Positions 6,913-13,822 of a DNA stretch of 19,806 nt are shown one piece after another. The notes under the pieces are model-generated. The model was not told the origin of the DNA, made no database searches, and worked only from the letters and a program-made list of their open reading frames with translations. Source of the DNA: Candidatus Bathyarchaeota archaeon (GTDB taxonomy: Archaea; Thermoproteota; Bathyarchaeia; RBG-16-48-13; JAGMEO01); contig JAUVYS010000012.1 of NCBI GenBank assembly GCA_030602965.1, forward strand, positions 1 to 19,806, given 5' to 3'. The position numbers were made by a program, and so were the translations under genes. Each line of letters starts with the position of its first letter. The first letter of the stretch is position 1.

Positions 6913-7572
6913 CTACAGAGTGGCTGCCTTTCTTAACGCCTGAATAGCCGCTTTTACATCTTTCTTTCCATACACTGCTGACCCAGCAACTATAACATTG
7001 GCTCCGGCTTTGACCACTAACGGAACTGTCTCCTCATTTATACCCCCATCTACTTCGATGTCAAGTTTTAATCCTCGATCTTTAAGCATCTGCCTGCATC
7101 TTTCAATCTTAGGCAAGACGTTGGGAATGAATGATTGTCCTCCAAATCCTGGGTTAACGGTCATCAATAAGATCTGATCTAAATCCTCCATCACATATTC
7201 AACAACAGTGAGTGGTGTGGCTGGATTAAGAGCAACAGAAGCTTTCTTCCCAAGCTTCTTGATGCTCTGTATTGTGTGATGTAGATGAACACATGCTTCA
7301 GCACTCACCCCTAGAATGTCACTGCCAGCTTCTGCAAATTTTTCTAAATGATTATCTGGTTTTTCAATCATGAGGTGAACATCAAATGGTAAGGTTGTTT
7401 TGTCCCTCATGTACTTGACAACAACAGGACCGATGGATATGTTGGGTACAAATCGCCCATCCATAATGTCTACATGCAGGTAGTCTGCTCCTCCCTTCTC
7501 TGCTCTTTTCACTTCTTGCGCCAAGTTGCTGAAATCCGCTGACAAAATCGAAGGTGCAATCTTTACATTCAT
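6913..7572 (-). CDS. rpe: Ribulose-phosphate 3-epimerase
   Basis: Interconverts ribulose 5-phosphate and xylulose 5-phosphate. The TIM-barrel signature blocks are all present: IAPSILSADF, LHVDIMDGRFVPN (metal-binding His/Asp and a catalytic Asp), DVHLMI, VNPGFGGQSFI, IEVDGGINEET (second catalytic Asp) and IVAGSAVYG (phosphate grip). The start at ATG 7572 gives MNVKIAPSIL and 219 residues. TTAGGATC just upstream can act as the ribosome site. ATG 7584 would add four residues. The gene points away from the adjacent phosphofructokinase gene across a shared promoter region, and it is followed on its strand by trmG10. The presence of Rpe implies a non-oxidative pentose phosphate step in the cell. 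Confidence 0.93.
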   Translation of the reverse strand: MNVKIAPSILSADFSNLAQEVKRAEKGGADYLHVDIMDGRFVPNISIGPVVVKYMRDKTTLPFDVHLMIEKPDNHLEKFAEAGSDILGVSAEACVHLHHTIQSIKKLGKKASVALNPATPLTVVEYVMEDLDQILLMTVNPGFGGQSFIPNVLPKIERCRQMLKDRGLKLDIEVDGGINEETVPLVVKAGANVIVAGSAVYGKKDVKAAIQALRKAATL

Positions 7573-7720
7573 GATCCTAACCATTCAAAGTTGTATCAAA
7601 GTCGATTATTAAAAATTATGAATTTGAATAATAATCTGACAATGGATAAAAAATCTTATCTACAGGGTTACAGAAGGTTTTCCAGATTAAATTACAAGTT
7701 TGATGATAGGGGAAATAAAA
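7573..7720. promoter_or_regulatory. Divergent promoter region between rpe and the phosphofructokinase gene
   Basis: This 148-base AT-rich region feeds both directions. AGGGGA (7708-7713) is a good Shine-Dalgarno site and decides for the TTG start at 7721. A short ORF crossing this region overlaps the real gene and lacks family features. TATA-like stretches occur on both strands, but none stands out enough to place a start site. Confidence 0.4.
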
Positions 7721-8746
7721 TTGAAGATAGCTGTACTCACAGGGGGTGGAGACGCCCAAGGATTGAACTCTGTAATCCAAGGAATATTGTGGAGGGCTAA
7801 AAAGGAAGGTTATGATGTCTACGGCATTCAGAGGGGTTACAAAGGTCTGATAGAGGCAGATTTTAGGCCTCTTAAACTTGAGGATTTTGAAGAGATATTC
7901 AAAGTAGGTGGTACGATGCTGAAAACATCAAGAACGAACCCTTATAAATCAAAGGAAGGAGTGGAAAAATCCCTCGCGACCATTAAAAACAACTTTGACG
8001 CCTTAATCGCTATCGGAGGAGACGACACGCTTGGCGCTGCAAACAAACTTTCAAAGGATGGCGCACCAGTCATTGGAGTGCCAAAAACGATCGACAACGA
8101 TCTGGACAACACAGATTTCACAATTGGCTTCCAAACTGCTGCCGCCATAGCGGCCGAAGCGGTTCAGAACCTTCACACCACAGCAAGATCACATGAACGA
8201 GTTATCGTATGTGAAATCATGGGTAGACACACAGGCTGGATAACTATTTATGCTGGCTTAGCTGGAGGCGCACATGTAATATTGCTTCCAGAAAAACCCT
8301 TTGACATAGAATCTGTTTGTCAAGTCATTAAGAAAAGATACGACGCAGACAAAAACTATGCTATCATTGCTTGTTCTGAAGGTGCAAAACCAAAGCAAAT
8401 CAAAGACCTAGTAACAGCTACAGCTGAAAAGGACGAATTTGGGCACATAAGGCTTGGTGGAATAGGTGCGGTTTTGGCTAATGAAATTCAAAAACGCATG
8501 GGCATAACCACTAGGAGTGTTGTGTTGGGTCATTTACAAAGATGTGGCTCACCGAACACGTTTGACCGAGTGTTTGGACTGCGTTTAGGTGTGAATGCCG
8601 TAAAGCTTGTGAAAGAGAAGAAATATGGCTATGGCTTGAGCTTGAAGGGGTCAAAGATCGTTCCTGTGAAACTTGATGATTTGGTTGACAAACTTAAATT
8701 AGTGGACAAAGAACTGTTGGAGTTAACAGACATCTTTAGCGGTTAA
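7721..8746 (+). CDS. pfp: 6-phosphofructokinase, probably pyrophosphate-dependent
   Basis: A 341-residue PFK-A family enzyme that phosphorylates fructose 6-phosphate. N-terminal phosphoryl-donor loop: LTGGGDAQGLN. The donor-determining sites point to PPi rather than ATP. IGGDDT (98-103) has Asp where ATP enzymes have Gly (GGDGS). PKTIDNDL (121-128) has Lys where ATP enzymes have Gly (PGTIDND), and it includes the catalytic Asp pair. The sugar-phosphate site is MGRHTGWI (167-174). The reaction would be reversible, serving glycolysis and gluconeogenesis. The start at TTG 7721 follows AGGGGA by 7 bases and gives MKIAVLTGGGD; longer readings add seven unmatched residues. It is followed after 14 bases by a class II aldolase, so the two catalyse successive steps from one transcript. 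Confidence 0.92.
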   Translation: MKIAVLTGGGDAQGLNSVIQGILWRAKKEGYDVYGIQRGYKGLIEADFRPLKLEDFEEIFKVGGTMLKTSRTNPYKSKEGVEKSLATIKNNFDALIAIGGDDTLGAANKLSKDGAPVIGVPKTIDNDLDNTDFTIGFQTAAAIAAEAVQNLHTTARSHERVIVCEIMGRHTGWITIYAGLAGGAHVILLPEKPFDIESVCQVIKKRYDADKNYAIIACSEGAKPKQIKDLVTATAEKDEFGHIRLGGIGAVLANEIQKRMGITTRSVVLGHLQRCGSPNTFDRVFGLRLGVNAVKLVKEKKYGYGLSLKGSKIVPVKLDDLVDKLKLVDKELLELTDIFSG

Positions 8747-8760
8747 ATGAGGTGAGTGTT

Positions 8761-9930
8761 TTGGATTCGCATATTCAATTTTTTGAGAAACCTAGAAATC
8801 CTATACCGGGAAAAATTCTTTTCGATGCCTTGCAACCTCCTAGAGAAATAGTGTTAGCCGTCAACCCTAGAACTTCCTACGACGAAGTTGCAGGAATTCT
8901 TCAAGCCACAAAAGACACAGAAAACGTGGTTATCCTCGAATTGGCTATTAATGAGATGAATACAGACATTGGCTACACTGGTTTAACACCTTATACTCTC
9001 GCTGAAAGGGCTAGAGAAGCTGCTGAGGAAGTTGGATGGTTTGGTTACGTTTTACACGCGGATCATGTTACAATAGGGCGTAAGACAAAGAGGAAGACTG
9101 AAGAGGATATGAACTACGTTAAGAACGAACTGGACGCCAGAATCAAAGCAGGATTCACCAGCTACGCAATAGACGCATCTTACCTTTTCAATAGAGAAGG
9201 AAAAACTGTTGAGACACAACTTAAGGACATTGTAGAAGTTGGTGTTGAAATGTTCCATTACATTGAAGACAAACTTGGCGATTTCCCGTTTGGAAAGGAG
9301 GGCGAGGTTGGAGAAATAGGTATCACTGAGTTTACGACAGTTGAGGAAACTCTTCATTATCTTGGAGAATTAAAGAAGAATGAAATTGAACTTAACTGTC
9401 TCGCCATCGCAAATGGGTCAACACATGGTGTAACTTTGGACGCAGATGGCAAACCTGTTGCGCAGTTGACAATAAATCTGAAGAGAACCGTCGAAATAGT
9501 TGAGGCGGCAAGAAAAGCCGGTTATAAAACAGGAGTAGCTCAACACGGTATCTCAGGCACACCGTTCTCCCTCATTGCTTCCAAGTTCCCAAAAGGCGTC
9601 ATAAACAAGGGTAACGTAGCTACTAATCTGATGCTAAATCATTTCGATATATTCGAGATCTTTGAGCCCGAATTGTATTCTAAAATATTTCAGTGGACTA
9701 TTGATAAGTATCATAAAGAGGGTGTTACTGAGAAACAAACATTCGTTAAAAGCTCAAAATACGCAATTAAGGAGCACTTTGACGAAATACAAAAGATCAG
9801 TGTTGACACAAAGAGAGTGATAAGAAGCAAAATCTACAATGAAACTCTGACAATGATGAAGGCGTTCGGAATGAACAAGACAGCTAAACGGGTTTACAAT
9901 TACATCAAAAAGAACAATATGAACTACTGA
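8761..9930 (+). CDS. Class II (zinc-dependent) fructose/sedoheptulose bisphosphate aldolase-like protein
   Basis: A 389-residue class II aldolase. Zinc and catalytic residues are visible: HADH (99-102), Glu182 in GEVGEIG, His222 in IANGSTHGV, and His262 in AQHGISGTP. Phosphate-binding INKGNVATNL follows. A 90-residue helical C-terminal extension makes it longer than the 285-residue KbaY/GatY forms. The likely reaction is reversible cleavage of fructose 1,6-bisphosphate; related activity on sedoheptulose or tagatose bisphosphate is possible. Class II aldolases are uncommon in archaea, which mostly use class I or the bifunctional FBP aldolase/phosphatase. The start at TTG 8761 is chosen because GAGGTGA (8749-8755) lies 5 bases before it. 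GTG 8752 falls inside that site. It forms an operon with the upstream PPi-PFK. Confidence 0.85.
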   Translation: MDSHIQFFEKPRNPIPGKILFDALQPPREIVLAVNPRTSYDEVAGILQATKDTENVVILELAINEMNTDIGYTGLTPYTLAERAREAAEEVGWFGYVLHADHVTIGRKTKRKTEEDMNYVKNELDARIKAGFTSYAIDASYLFNREGKTVETQLKDIVEVGVEMFHYIEDKLGDFPFGKEGEVGEIGITEFTTVEETLHYLGELKKNEIELNCLAIANGSTHGVTLDADGKPVAQLTINLKRTVEIVEAARKAGYKTGVAQHGISGTPFSLIASKFPKGVINKGNVATNLMLNHFDIFEIFEPELYSKIFQWTIDKYHKEGVTEKQTFVKSSKYAIKEHFDEIQKISVDTKRVIRSKIYNETLTMMKAFGMNKTAKRVYNYIKKNNMNY

Positions 9931-9950
9931 TTGAATAATTCATTTAAAAA

Positions 9951-9978
9951 TTTTTTATTATTTTCAATTTTCCTTTTA
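9951..9978 (+). terminator. T-rich transcription terminator after the aldolase gene
   Basis: Three T-rich tracts (TTTTTTATTATTTTC, then ATTTTCCTTTTA) follow the aldolase stop by about 20 bases. Archaeal RNA polymerase terminates on such oligo-T runs without needing a hairpin. The placement just before an independent, decayed gene fits. Confidence 0.45.
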
Positions 9979-9999
9979 ATTACAAGTAGAGGTGACTGA

Positions 10000-10412
10000 A
10001 TTAAGAAATCTTTAACTGAATATCTATGGTTCAACACAAGAGAGAAACAAGAGTTCATAAACATAACAGATAAGGTAAGTAAAATCGTACAGCGAAGCGA
10101 AATAAAAGAAGATCTATGCCTCGTCAATACAATGCATAACTCTTCAAGTGTTTACATAAATGACCGTGATGGAGATTTAACCACCGATTTTGAAAACTGG
10201 CTTGAAAAGTTAGCAGTACACGATTCTCCATCACGATACCTCCACAATAAGGGAGGCGAAGGTAATGGAGAAACTCATCTTAGAAAACAAATCATGGGTC
10301 GGGAATAGTTGTCGCTGTAACTGAAGGCAAACTGGATCTGGAAATATGGTAACAAATATTCTATAGAGAGTTTGATGGCCAAAAAGTCCCAGTTAAAGTA
10401 ATGGGTGAATGA
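10000..10412 (+). pseudogene. yjbQ: Decayed YjbQ/UPF0047 family gene
   Basis: The family is recognisable across two frames. Frame 1 from 10000 gives EFINITDKV, TMHNSSSVYIND, WLEKLAVHDSP, YLHNKGGEGNGETHLRKQ and IMGRE. It then hits TAG at 10306-10308. Frame 2 continues with IVVAVTEGKLDLEIW, TAA (10350-10352), then QIFYREFDGQKVPVKVMGE and TGA at 10412. Comparison with the family (MGREVVVAVT, WEQIFY) suggests one lost A near 10305 and a GAA-to-TAA change. A good Shine-Dalgarno site, GAGGTGA (9989-9995), stands before ATT (10000), where ATG would be expected; an in-frame TGA at 9997-9999 excludes an earlier start. Three lesions argue for a true pseudogene. Intact members have been linked to thiamin phosphate synthase-like activity, but their role is unsettled. 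Confidence 0.85.
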
Positions 10413-10439
10413 TTTCCCGTTTCAAAGAATATTACAGAT

Positions 10440-11318
10440 TTAAATGAGTTTTTTCAAAGCTTTACAAATTATTGGAGCAATAGAGATACTGTTCACTTTA
10501 TCAGGTATGGAATTTGTTCCAACTATTCCCTCTGCACCTGCTGACATTATTCTTTCAAACGCTCCTTCAACAAAAATTGGGTGAACAACCGCTACATACA
10601 CTTTACTTGCTTTTTGTTTTTTCAAAACGTTGATAGCGGCTTGTGTTGTAGCCCCGGTGCTAATTATATCGTCAATGACCACAACCTCTCTGTCTTTTAC
10701 ATCAAAGTTTTTTTCACAAATATCCAGTTCTCCAGTTACTACATCTCTTTCTTTTTGTAACCACCCATATCCACCTTTTAGAATTTTGTCAGCCTCCTTG
10801 GCCAACCCTAATGCTCCATCATCAGGCGCAAATGCAAACGCTCCATCCAGCCCTTCTTGTGTTAAATAGTTTGTTAGAAGGGGGACAGCTGACAGGTTTT
10901 CAGTAGGTATGTTAAACCAATCAAGGATTTCAGTTGCATGTATGTTTACAGTAATGAATCGGTCTGCTCCTGCCGACTCGATCAGTTCAATGGTGCCTTT
11001 TGCACTCACACATTCTCCAGGTCTTGCTCTTCTCATCTGTCTAGCATAAGCAAAATATGGTGTAACAGCTGTGACTGATTTTGCTCCAAGTTCCTTTGCT
11101 GTTTTAATAAGAAAAAGAAGTTGTATCGTGTGTGTGTCTTGTGGTGGACCAGTGCTTTGAATAATCGCTAAATCTTTTCCCTCTAGGTTTTCAGTGAATC
11201 GAATATATGATTCGCCATCTGGGAAGTTTTTATACTCCACCAGAATTGTATCGACTTTAAGTTGATCCGCGATCTCTTGTCCTAAAGAAAGTGAAGCTAG
11301 CCCTGGCACTATATACAT
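10440..11318 (-). CDS. prs: Ribose-phosphate pyrophosphokinase (PRPP synthetase)
   Basis: Makes PRPP from ribose 5-phosphate and ATP for nucleotide, histidine and related synthesis. The 292-residue size fits archaeal enzymes. Motifs: NFPDGESYIR (31-40), ATP-binding PYFAYARQMRRARPGE (87-102), metal-binding NIHATEILDWF (125-135), and the PRPP loop VVVIDDIISTGATT (212-225). The start is ATG at 11318 (MYIVPGLA). It lies on the opposite strand to the decayed yjbQ gene, with 27 bases between their ends. It sits near rpe, PPi-PFK and aldolase, so sugar phosphates feeding PRPP are made by neighbours, although it has its own promoter. Confidence 0.94.
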   Translation of the reverse strand: MYIVPGLASLSLGQEIADQLKVDTILVEYKNFPDGESYIRFTENLEGKDLAIIQSTGPPQDTHTIQLLFLIKTAKELGAKSVTAVTPYFAYARQMRRARPGECVSAKGTIELIESAGADRFITVNIHATEILDWFNIPTENLSAVPLLTNYLTQEGLDGAFAFAPDDGALGLAKEADKILKGGYGWLQKERDVVTGELDICEKNFDVKDREVVVIDDIISTGATTQAAINVLKKQKASKVYVAVVHPIFVEGAFERIMSAGAEGIVGTNSIPDKVNSISIAPIICKALKKLI

Positions 11319-11344
11319 GCGTTATCTTCTCCATGATTTCTTTG

Positions 11345-11378
11345 GAGACGTAAAAACATACATTATTCGTATAAATTA
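11345..11378 (-). promoter_or_regulatory. Probable prs promoter
   Basis: On the minus strand AATTTATACG (11378-11369) resembles an archaeal TATA box. Transcription would start about 25 bases downstream, near 11345, leaving a leader of roughly 27 bases before the prs ATG. Placement is by consensus only. Confidence 0.4.
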
Positions 11379-11438
11379 TGAACCATTATGTAAGCCTTTT
11401 CTACATTAAGAGTGTAATACAAAGAAGAAGGGAATCTA

Positions 11439-11541
11439 ATGGACTTAATAGAAAGATTAAGGAAAACAACTGAAAAAATGGATTAGATTTAAAACAAAAA
11501 GAAATCCGAAAAATGATGACGTATCACTGATAGAAAAATGA
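11439..11541 (+). pseudogene. Possible small ORF with a one-base frameshift in an A run
   Basis: ATG at 11439 is preceded by AAGAAGGG and opens MDLIERLRKTTEKMD, then TAG. Removing one A from the A6 run at 11473-11478 carries the frame on as EKWIRFKTKRNPKNDDVSLIEK to TGA at 11541. This would make a basic 33-residue peptide. The family is unknown and the coding case is weak; it could be chance. It converges with the small ORF on the other strand, 10 bases away. Confidence 0.25.
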
Positions 11542-11551
11542 AGGAAAGGGT

Positions 11552-11686
11552 TTACCTGCCTCCAACTGGATTATAAGTAATCACGTAGTGTTGACCGGAA
11601 AGATGAATTGACTTTATTAACACCATGTTTGAGAGTTTGTCAAGAAAATCTTTGAACTCTTTAATATGCACCTTTATGACAACCAT
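11552..11686 (-). CDS. Small hypothetical protein, 44 residues
   Basis: On the minus strand ATG 11686 opens a 44-codon ORF ending in TAA at 11554-11552. AAGGT (about 11699-11695) stands upstream as a Shine-Dalgarno site. The predicted peptide alternates hydrophobic strands with amphipathic segments: MVVIKVHIKEFKDFLDKL, then IKSIHLSGQHYVITYNPVGGR. That pattern suggests a small beta-alpha-beta-beta fold rather than random sequence. It contains no Cys or membrane helix. I do not recognise a family. It is the best coding candidate in the 509-base gap between prs and the zinc-ribbon gene. Confidence 0.5.
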   Translation of the reverse strand: MVVIKVHIKEFKDFLDKLSNMVLIKSIHLSGQHYVITYNPVGGR

Positions 11687-11827
11687 TACTATTACCTTGT
11701 GATTGACTTACGAAAAGAAGCTTAAATAGCATATTAAATGTGCTTAAAACTTTATGGCCATAAAACATTTAAAATACGTAAAGTAAAAATTTGAGAGAAT
11801 TTAGTTTTGATTAAAGGTTGAAAAACA
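11687..11827. promoter_or_regulatory. AT-rich promoter region upstream of the zinc-ribbon gene
   Basis: This region includes CTTAAATA (11721-11728), a good archaeal TATA candidate, a partial repeat of it (GCTTAAAA, 11742-11749), and the perfect 14-base palindrome TTTATGGCCATAAA (11751-11764). The palindrome lies about 65 bases before the TTG start at 11828. A dimeric regulator could bind there, but no such regulator is adjacent. Confidence 0.4.
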
Positions 11828-12034
11828 TTGCGTTACTGTCCTGAATGTGGCGGAGAAATGCATTATGATCCAAAATTTCGAAGCTACGTATGTAATGATT
11901 GTGGGCTTTCTTTATCCTCTCAAGAGCTTATGGAGATGAAAGACCAATTAAGACCTGAGACAGAGAGAGCAGAGGAAAAGCGTAAGAAGAAGCAACGGGA
12001 CTACCTTAACTGGTGGCTCTCAAAAAAAGATTAG
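11828..12034 (+). CDS. Small zinc-ribbon protein
   Basis: A 68-residue protein. The N-terminal zinc ribbon has CPEC (Cys4, Cys7) and CNDC (Cys22, Cys25) joined by a short beta hairpin with aromatic residues. The C-terminal half is a highly charged helix (PETERAEEKRKKKQRDYLNWWLSKKD). Small archaeal proteins of this build often bind nucleic acid or larger complexes, but no function is assigned. The start is TTG at 11828, giving MRYCPEC. The gene begins the plus-strand run that continues to uppS. A stem-loop follows its stop codon. Confidence 0.75.
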   Translation: MRYCPECGGEMHYDPKFRSYVCNDCGLSLSSQELMEMKDQLRPETERAEEKRKKKQRDYLNWWLSKKD

Positions 12035-12089
12035 GAGGCAAGCCCTTAACGATCATTCTAAGCGGTAGACAAAGAGACGGGGCTGCCTC
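12035..12089 (+). other. Imperfect inverted repeat (stem-loop) after the zinc-ribbon stop
   Basis: GAGGCAAGCCC (12035-12045) pairs with GGGCTGCCTC (12080-12089) as ten base pairs with one bulged A, around a 34-base loop. The left arm includes most of a GGAGG sequence (12034-12038), yet no start codon lies within 15 bases after it. No T run follows, so this does not look like a terminator. It might be an RNA element between the two genes. Confidence 0.4.
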
Positions 12090-12122
12090 GAAAATGATTC
12101 AGGGCAGGTAAGTGATTGTGTA

Positions 12123-12941
12123 TTGCAAGTGAAAAGGGTTAACTTTGAATTGATTACTATCGGCAATGAGCTTTTGATTGGTAAGATCTTGAACACTAAC
12201 ATGCAATGGCTCACTTATGCTATCACTGAACTTTGTGGAAACGTTGTTAGAGTAACAACTGTTGGAGATTATGTTGATGATATAGCTTCTGCTTTACAGG
12301 AAGCCTTCGACCGGAAAGCAGATTTTATTATTACTTGTGGTGGTCTTGGTCCAACCTTTGACGATAAAACCTTGGAAGCCTTATCAAAAGCTGTTAATGC
12401 GCCACTTGAATTAGATGCAACTACGCTGAGGCTCATGAAAAAGAGTTGCAGGTTCCGACACAATAGTGATGATGAGAGATACGAGCTCACTCCGTCAAGA
12501 TTAAAGATGGCTAGACTGCCACACGGAGGTAAACCACTGTATAATCCTGTTGGTTCAGCTTCAGGTGTCCATTTGAAGTATAGCGGAACAAAAATTGTGG
12601 CTTTACCTGGCGTACCTATGGAAATGAAAACTATCTTCAAAGAACAAGTGGATCCCATAATCAGGGATCTTGTAGGAGACATTTTCAGAACGGAGGGCAG
12701 TGTGAAGGTTACTGGAATCAGAGAATCAAATGTTGCCCCTCTCATCGATGAAGTCATGAATGAAATCCAAAATGTTTACATAAAGTCTCACCCGAAACGT
12801 AGACCTGAACTGTGGCTTGAACTCCATTTTTCAAGTGTCTCAGATAATAAAGAGATTGCAGAGGCGAATGTGAAGAAAGCCATGAGATGTCTTTCAAAAC
12901 TGATAATCAATCATGGAGGAAAAGTTGAACCCATTATTTAA
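12123..12941 (+). CDS. CinA-type molybdopterin-binding domain protein (COG1058, NMN amidase-related)
   Basis: A 272-residue protein with the MoCF-biosynthesis/CinA N-terminal fold. Characteristic blocks are ELITIGNELLIGKILNTNMQWL near the N-terminus, FIITCGGLGPTFDDKT in the middle, and YNPVGSASG followed by IVALPGVPMEMKTIF. It lacks the C-terminal amidase (CinA-C) domain of bacterial CinA. Archaeal single-domain members may act in NAD or ADP-ribose metabolism; the exact reaction is not certain. The start TTG 12123 follows AAGTGAT by 6 bases; GTG 12129 is another possibility. It follows the zinc-ribbon gene by 88 bases that hold the stem-loop. Confidence 0.85.
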   Translation: MQVKRVNFELITIGNELLIGKILNTNMQWLTYAITELCGNVVRVTTVGDYVDDIASALQEAFDRKADFIITCGGLGPTFDDKTLEALSKAVNAPLELDATTLRLMKKSCRFRHNSDDERYELTPSRLKMARLPHGGKPLYNPVGSASGVHLKYSGTKIVALPGVPMEMKTIFKEQVDPIIRDLVGDIFRTEGSVKVTGIRESNVAPLIDEVMNEIQNVYIKSHPKRRPELWLELHFSSVSDNKEIAEANVKKAMRCLSKLIINHGGKVEPII

Positions 12942-13018
12942 TGAAAAAATCATGTTTAATTTTACAAGTTAACTTTGTTTATTTGAAAATATGCTTTAAG
13001 CAATTTAGGTGAGATATT

Positions 13019-13777
13019 TTGTATATGGTCTTTATTATTGGAACTGCAGGTTCCGGAAAATCGCTGTTGACAGCTTCATTCGCAAAATGGCTTCAGGCGA
13101 AAAAGGAAGATGTTGTTACGGTTAATCTCGACCCAGGCGTTTTAACTCTACCATATTCTCCAGACGTGGACATCAGAGAATATGTAAGAACAGATGTGCT
13201 CATGGAGAAATATGGTTTAGGTCCAAATGGAGCGTTGATAATGGCAGCAGATCTCATAGCTGCAGAAACGTATAAGATTCGGGATGAGGTGGAGTCTCTT
13301 AAACCGGATTACGTGTTAATAGATACACCGGGGCAAATGGAGATTTTCGCTTTCAGGGCAAGTGGTCCCTATATAGTAAAAGAATTAACCGATGATCCTA
13401 GGGCAATTGTCTATCTTTTTGATTCATCTTTTTGTAGTAATCCTCTCAATTATGTATCCAACATGTTTCTCTCAGCTGCGGTGTTTCATCGTTTTCTTTT
13501 CTCTCAATTACACGTCCTCTCAAAATCGGACTTGATTCCGAAAAGTGCTGTTGAGAGAATAGCGGAATGGGGTTTAGATCCAGAAGCATTAGAGATGGCT
13601 TTAGAAGAACAGGCGTCAGACCTACCTCGAATTTTAAGTTTAGATATCGCGAAAGCTGTTTCTGGCATAGGTTTATCTTTCGGTCTCATTCCTGTCTCTG
13701 CATTGGACAATTCGGGTTTTCTCAACTTCCATGCCGCTTTAACCCGAATCTTCACCGGAGGAGAGGAAACACTTTGA
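13019..13777 (+). CDS. GPN-loop GTPase
   Basis: A 252-residue GTPase of the GPN family, related to Pyrococcus PAB0955 and to eukaryotic Gpn1/Npa3, which help RNA polymerase assembly. G1 is GTAGSGKS (8-15). The defining GPN insert is in YGLGPNGALI (68-70). G3 is IDTPGQMEIF (101-110). G4 is LSKSDLI (167-173). The start may be TTG 13019, preceded by AGGTGA (13007-13012), or ATG two codons later. Archaeal members are homodimers; their cellular role is not established. It precedes the DUF4443 gene by 45 bases and is likely co-transcribed with it. Confidence 0.93.
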   Translation: MYMVFIIGTAGSGKSLLTASFAKWLQAKKEDVVTVNLDPGVLTLPYSPDVDIREYVRTDVLMEKYGLGPNGALIMAADLIAAETYKIRDEVESLKPDYVLIDTPGQMEIFAFRASGPYIVKELTDDPRAIVYLFDSSFCSNPLNYVSNMFLSAAVFHRFLFSQLHVLSKSDLIPKSAVERIAEWGLDPEALEMALEEQASDLPRILSLDIAKAVSGIGLSFGLIPVSALDNSGFLNFHAALTRIFTGGEETL

Positions 13778-13822
13778 TTTTATAAGTTTCACTTTTAATG
13801 ATCATCTCAAGGGAAATGTAAA

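Noticed and set aside
7591..7800. Plus-strand ORF between rpe and the phosphofructokinase
   Set aside because: It overlaps the PFK N-terminus in another frame and has no ribosome site or recognisable motif.
8752..8760. GTG start for the aldolase at 8752
   Set aside because: That GTG lies within the GAGGTGA ribosome site; TTG 8761 is correctly spaced.
782..10412. Two in-frame TAA codons in otherwise coding sequence, as a sign of TAA recoding
   Set aside because: Many intact genes here end with TAA, and the yjbQ case also has a frameshift and a lost start codon, so mutation or error is simpler.
12035..12122. tRNA or other structured RNA gene at the stem-loop
   Set aside because: There is no cloverleaf, T-loop (GTTCRA) or anticodon arm, only one imperfect stem.
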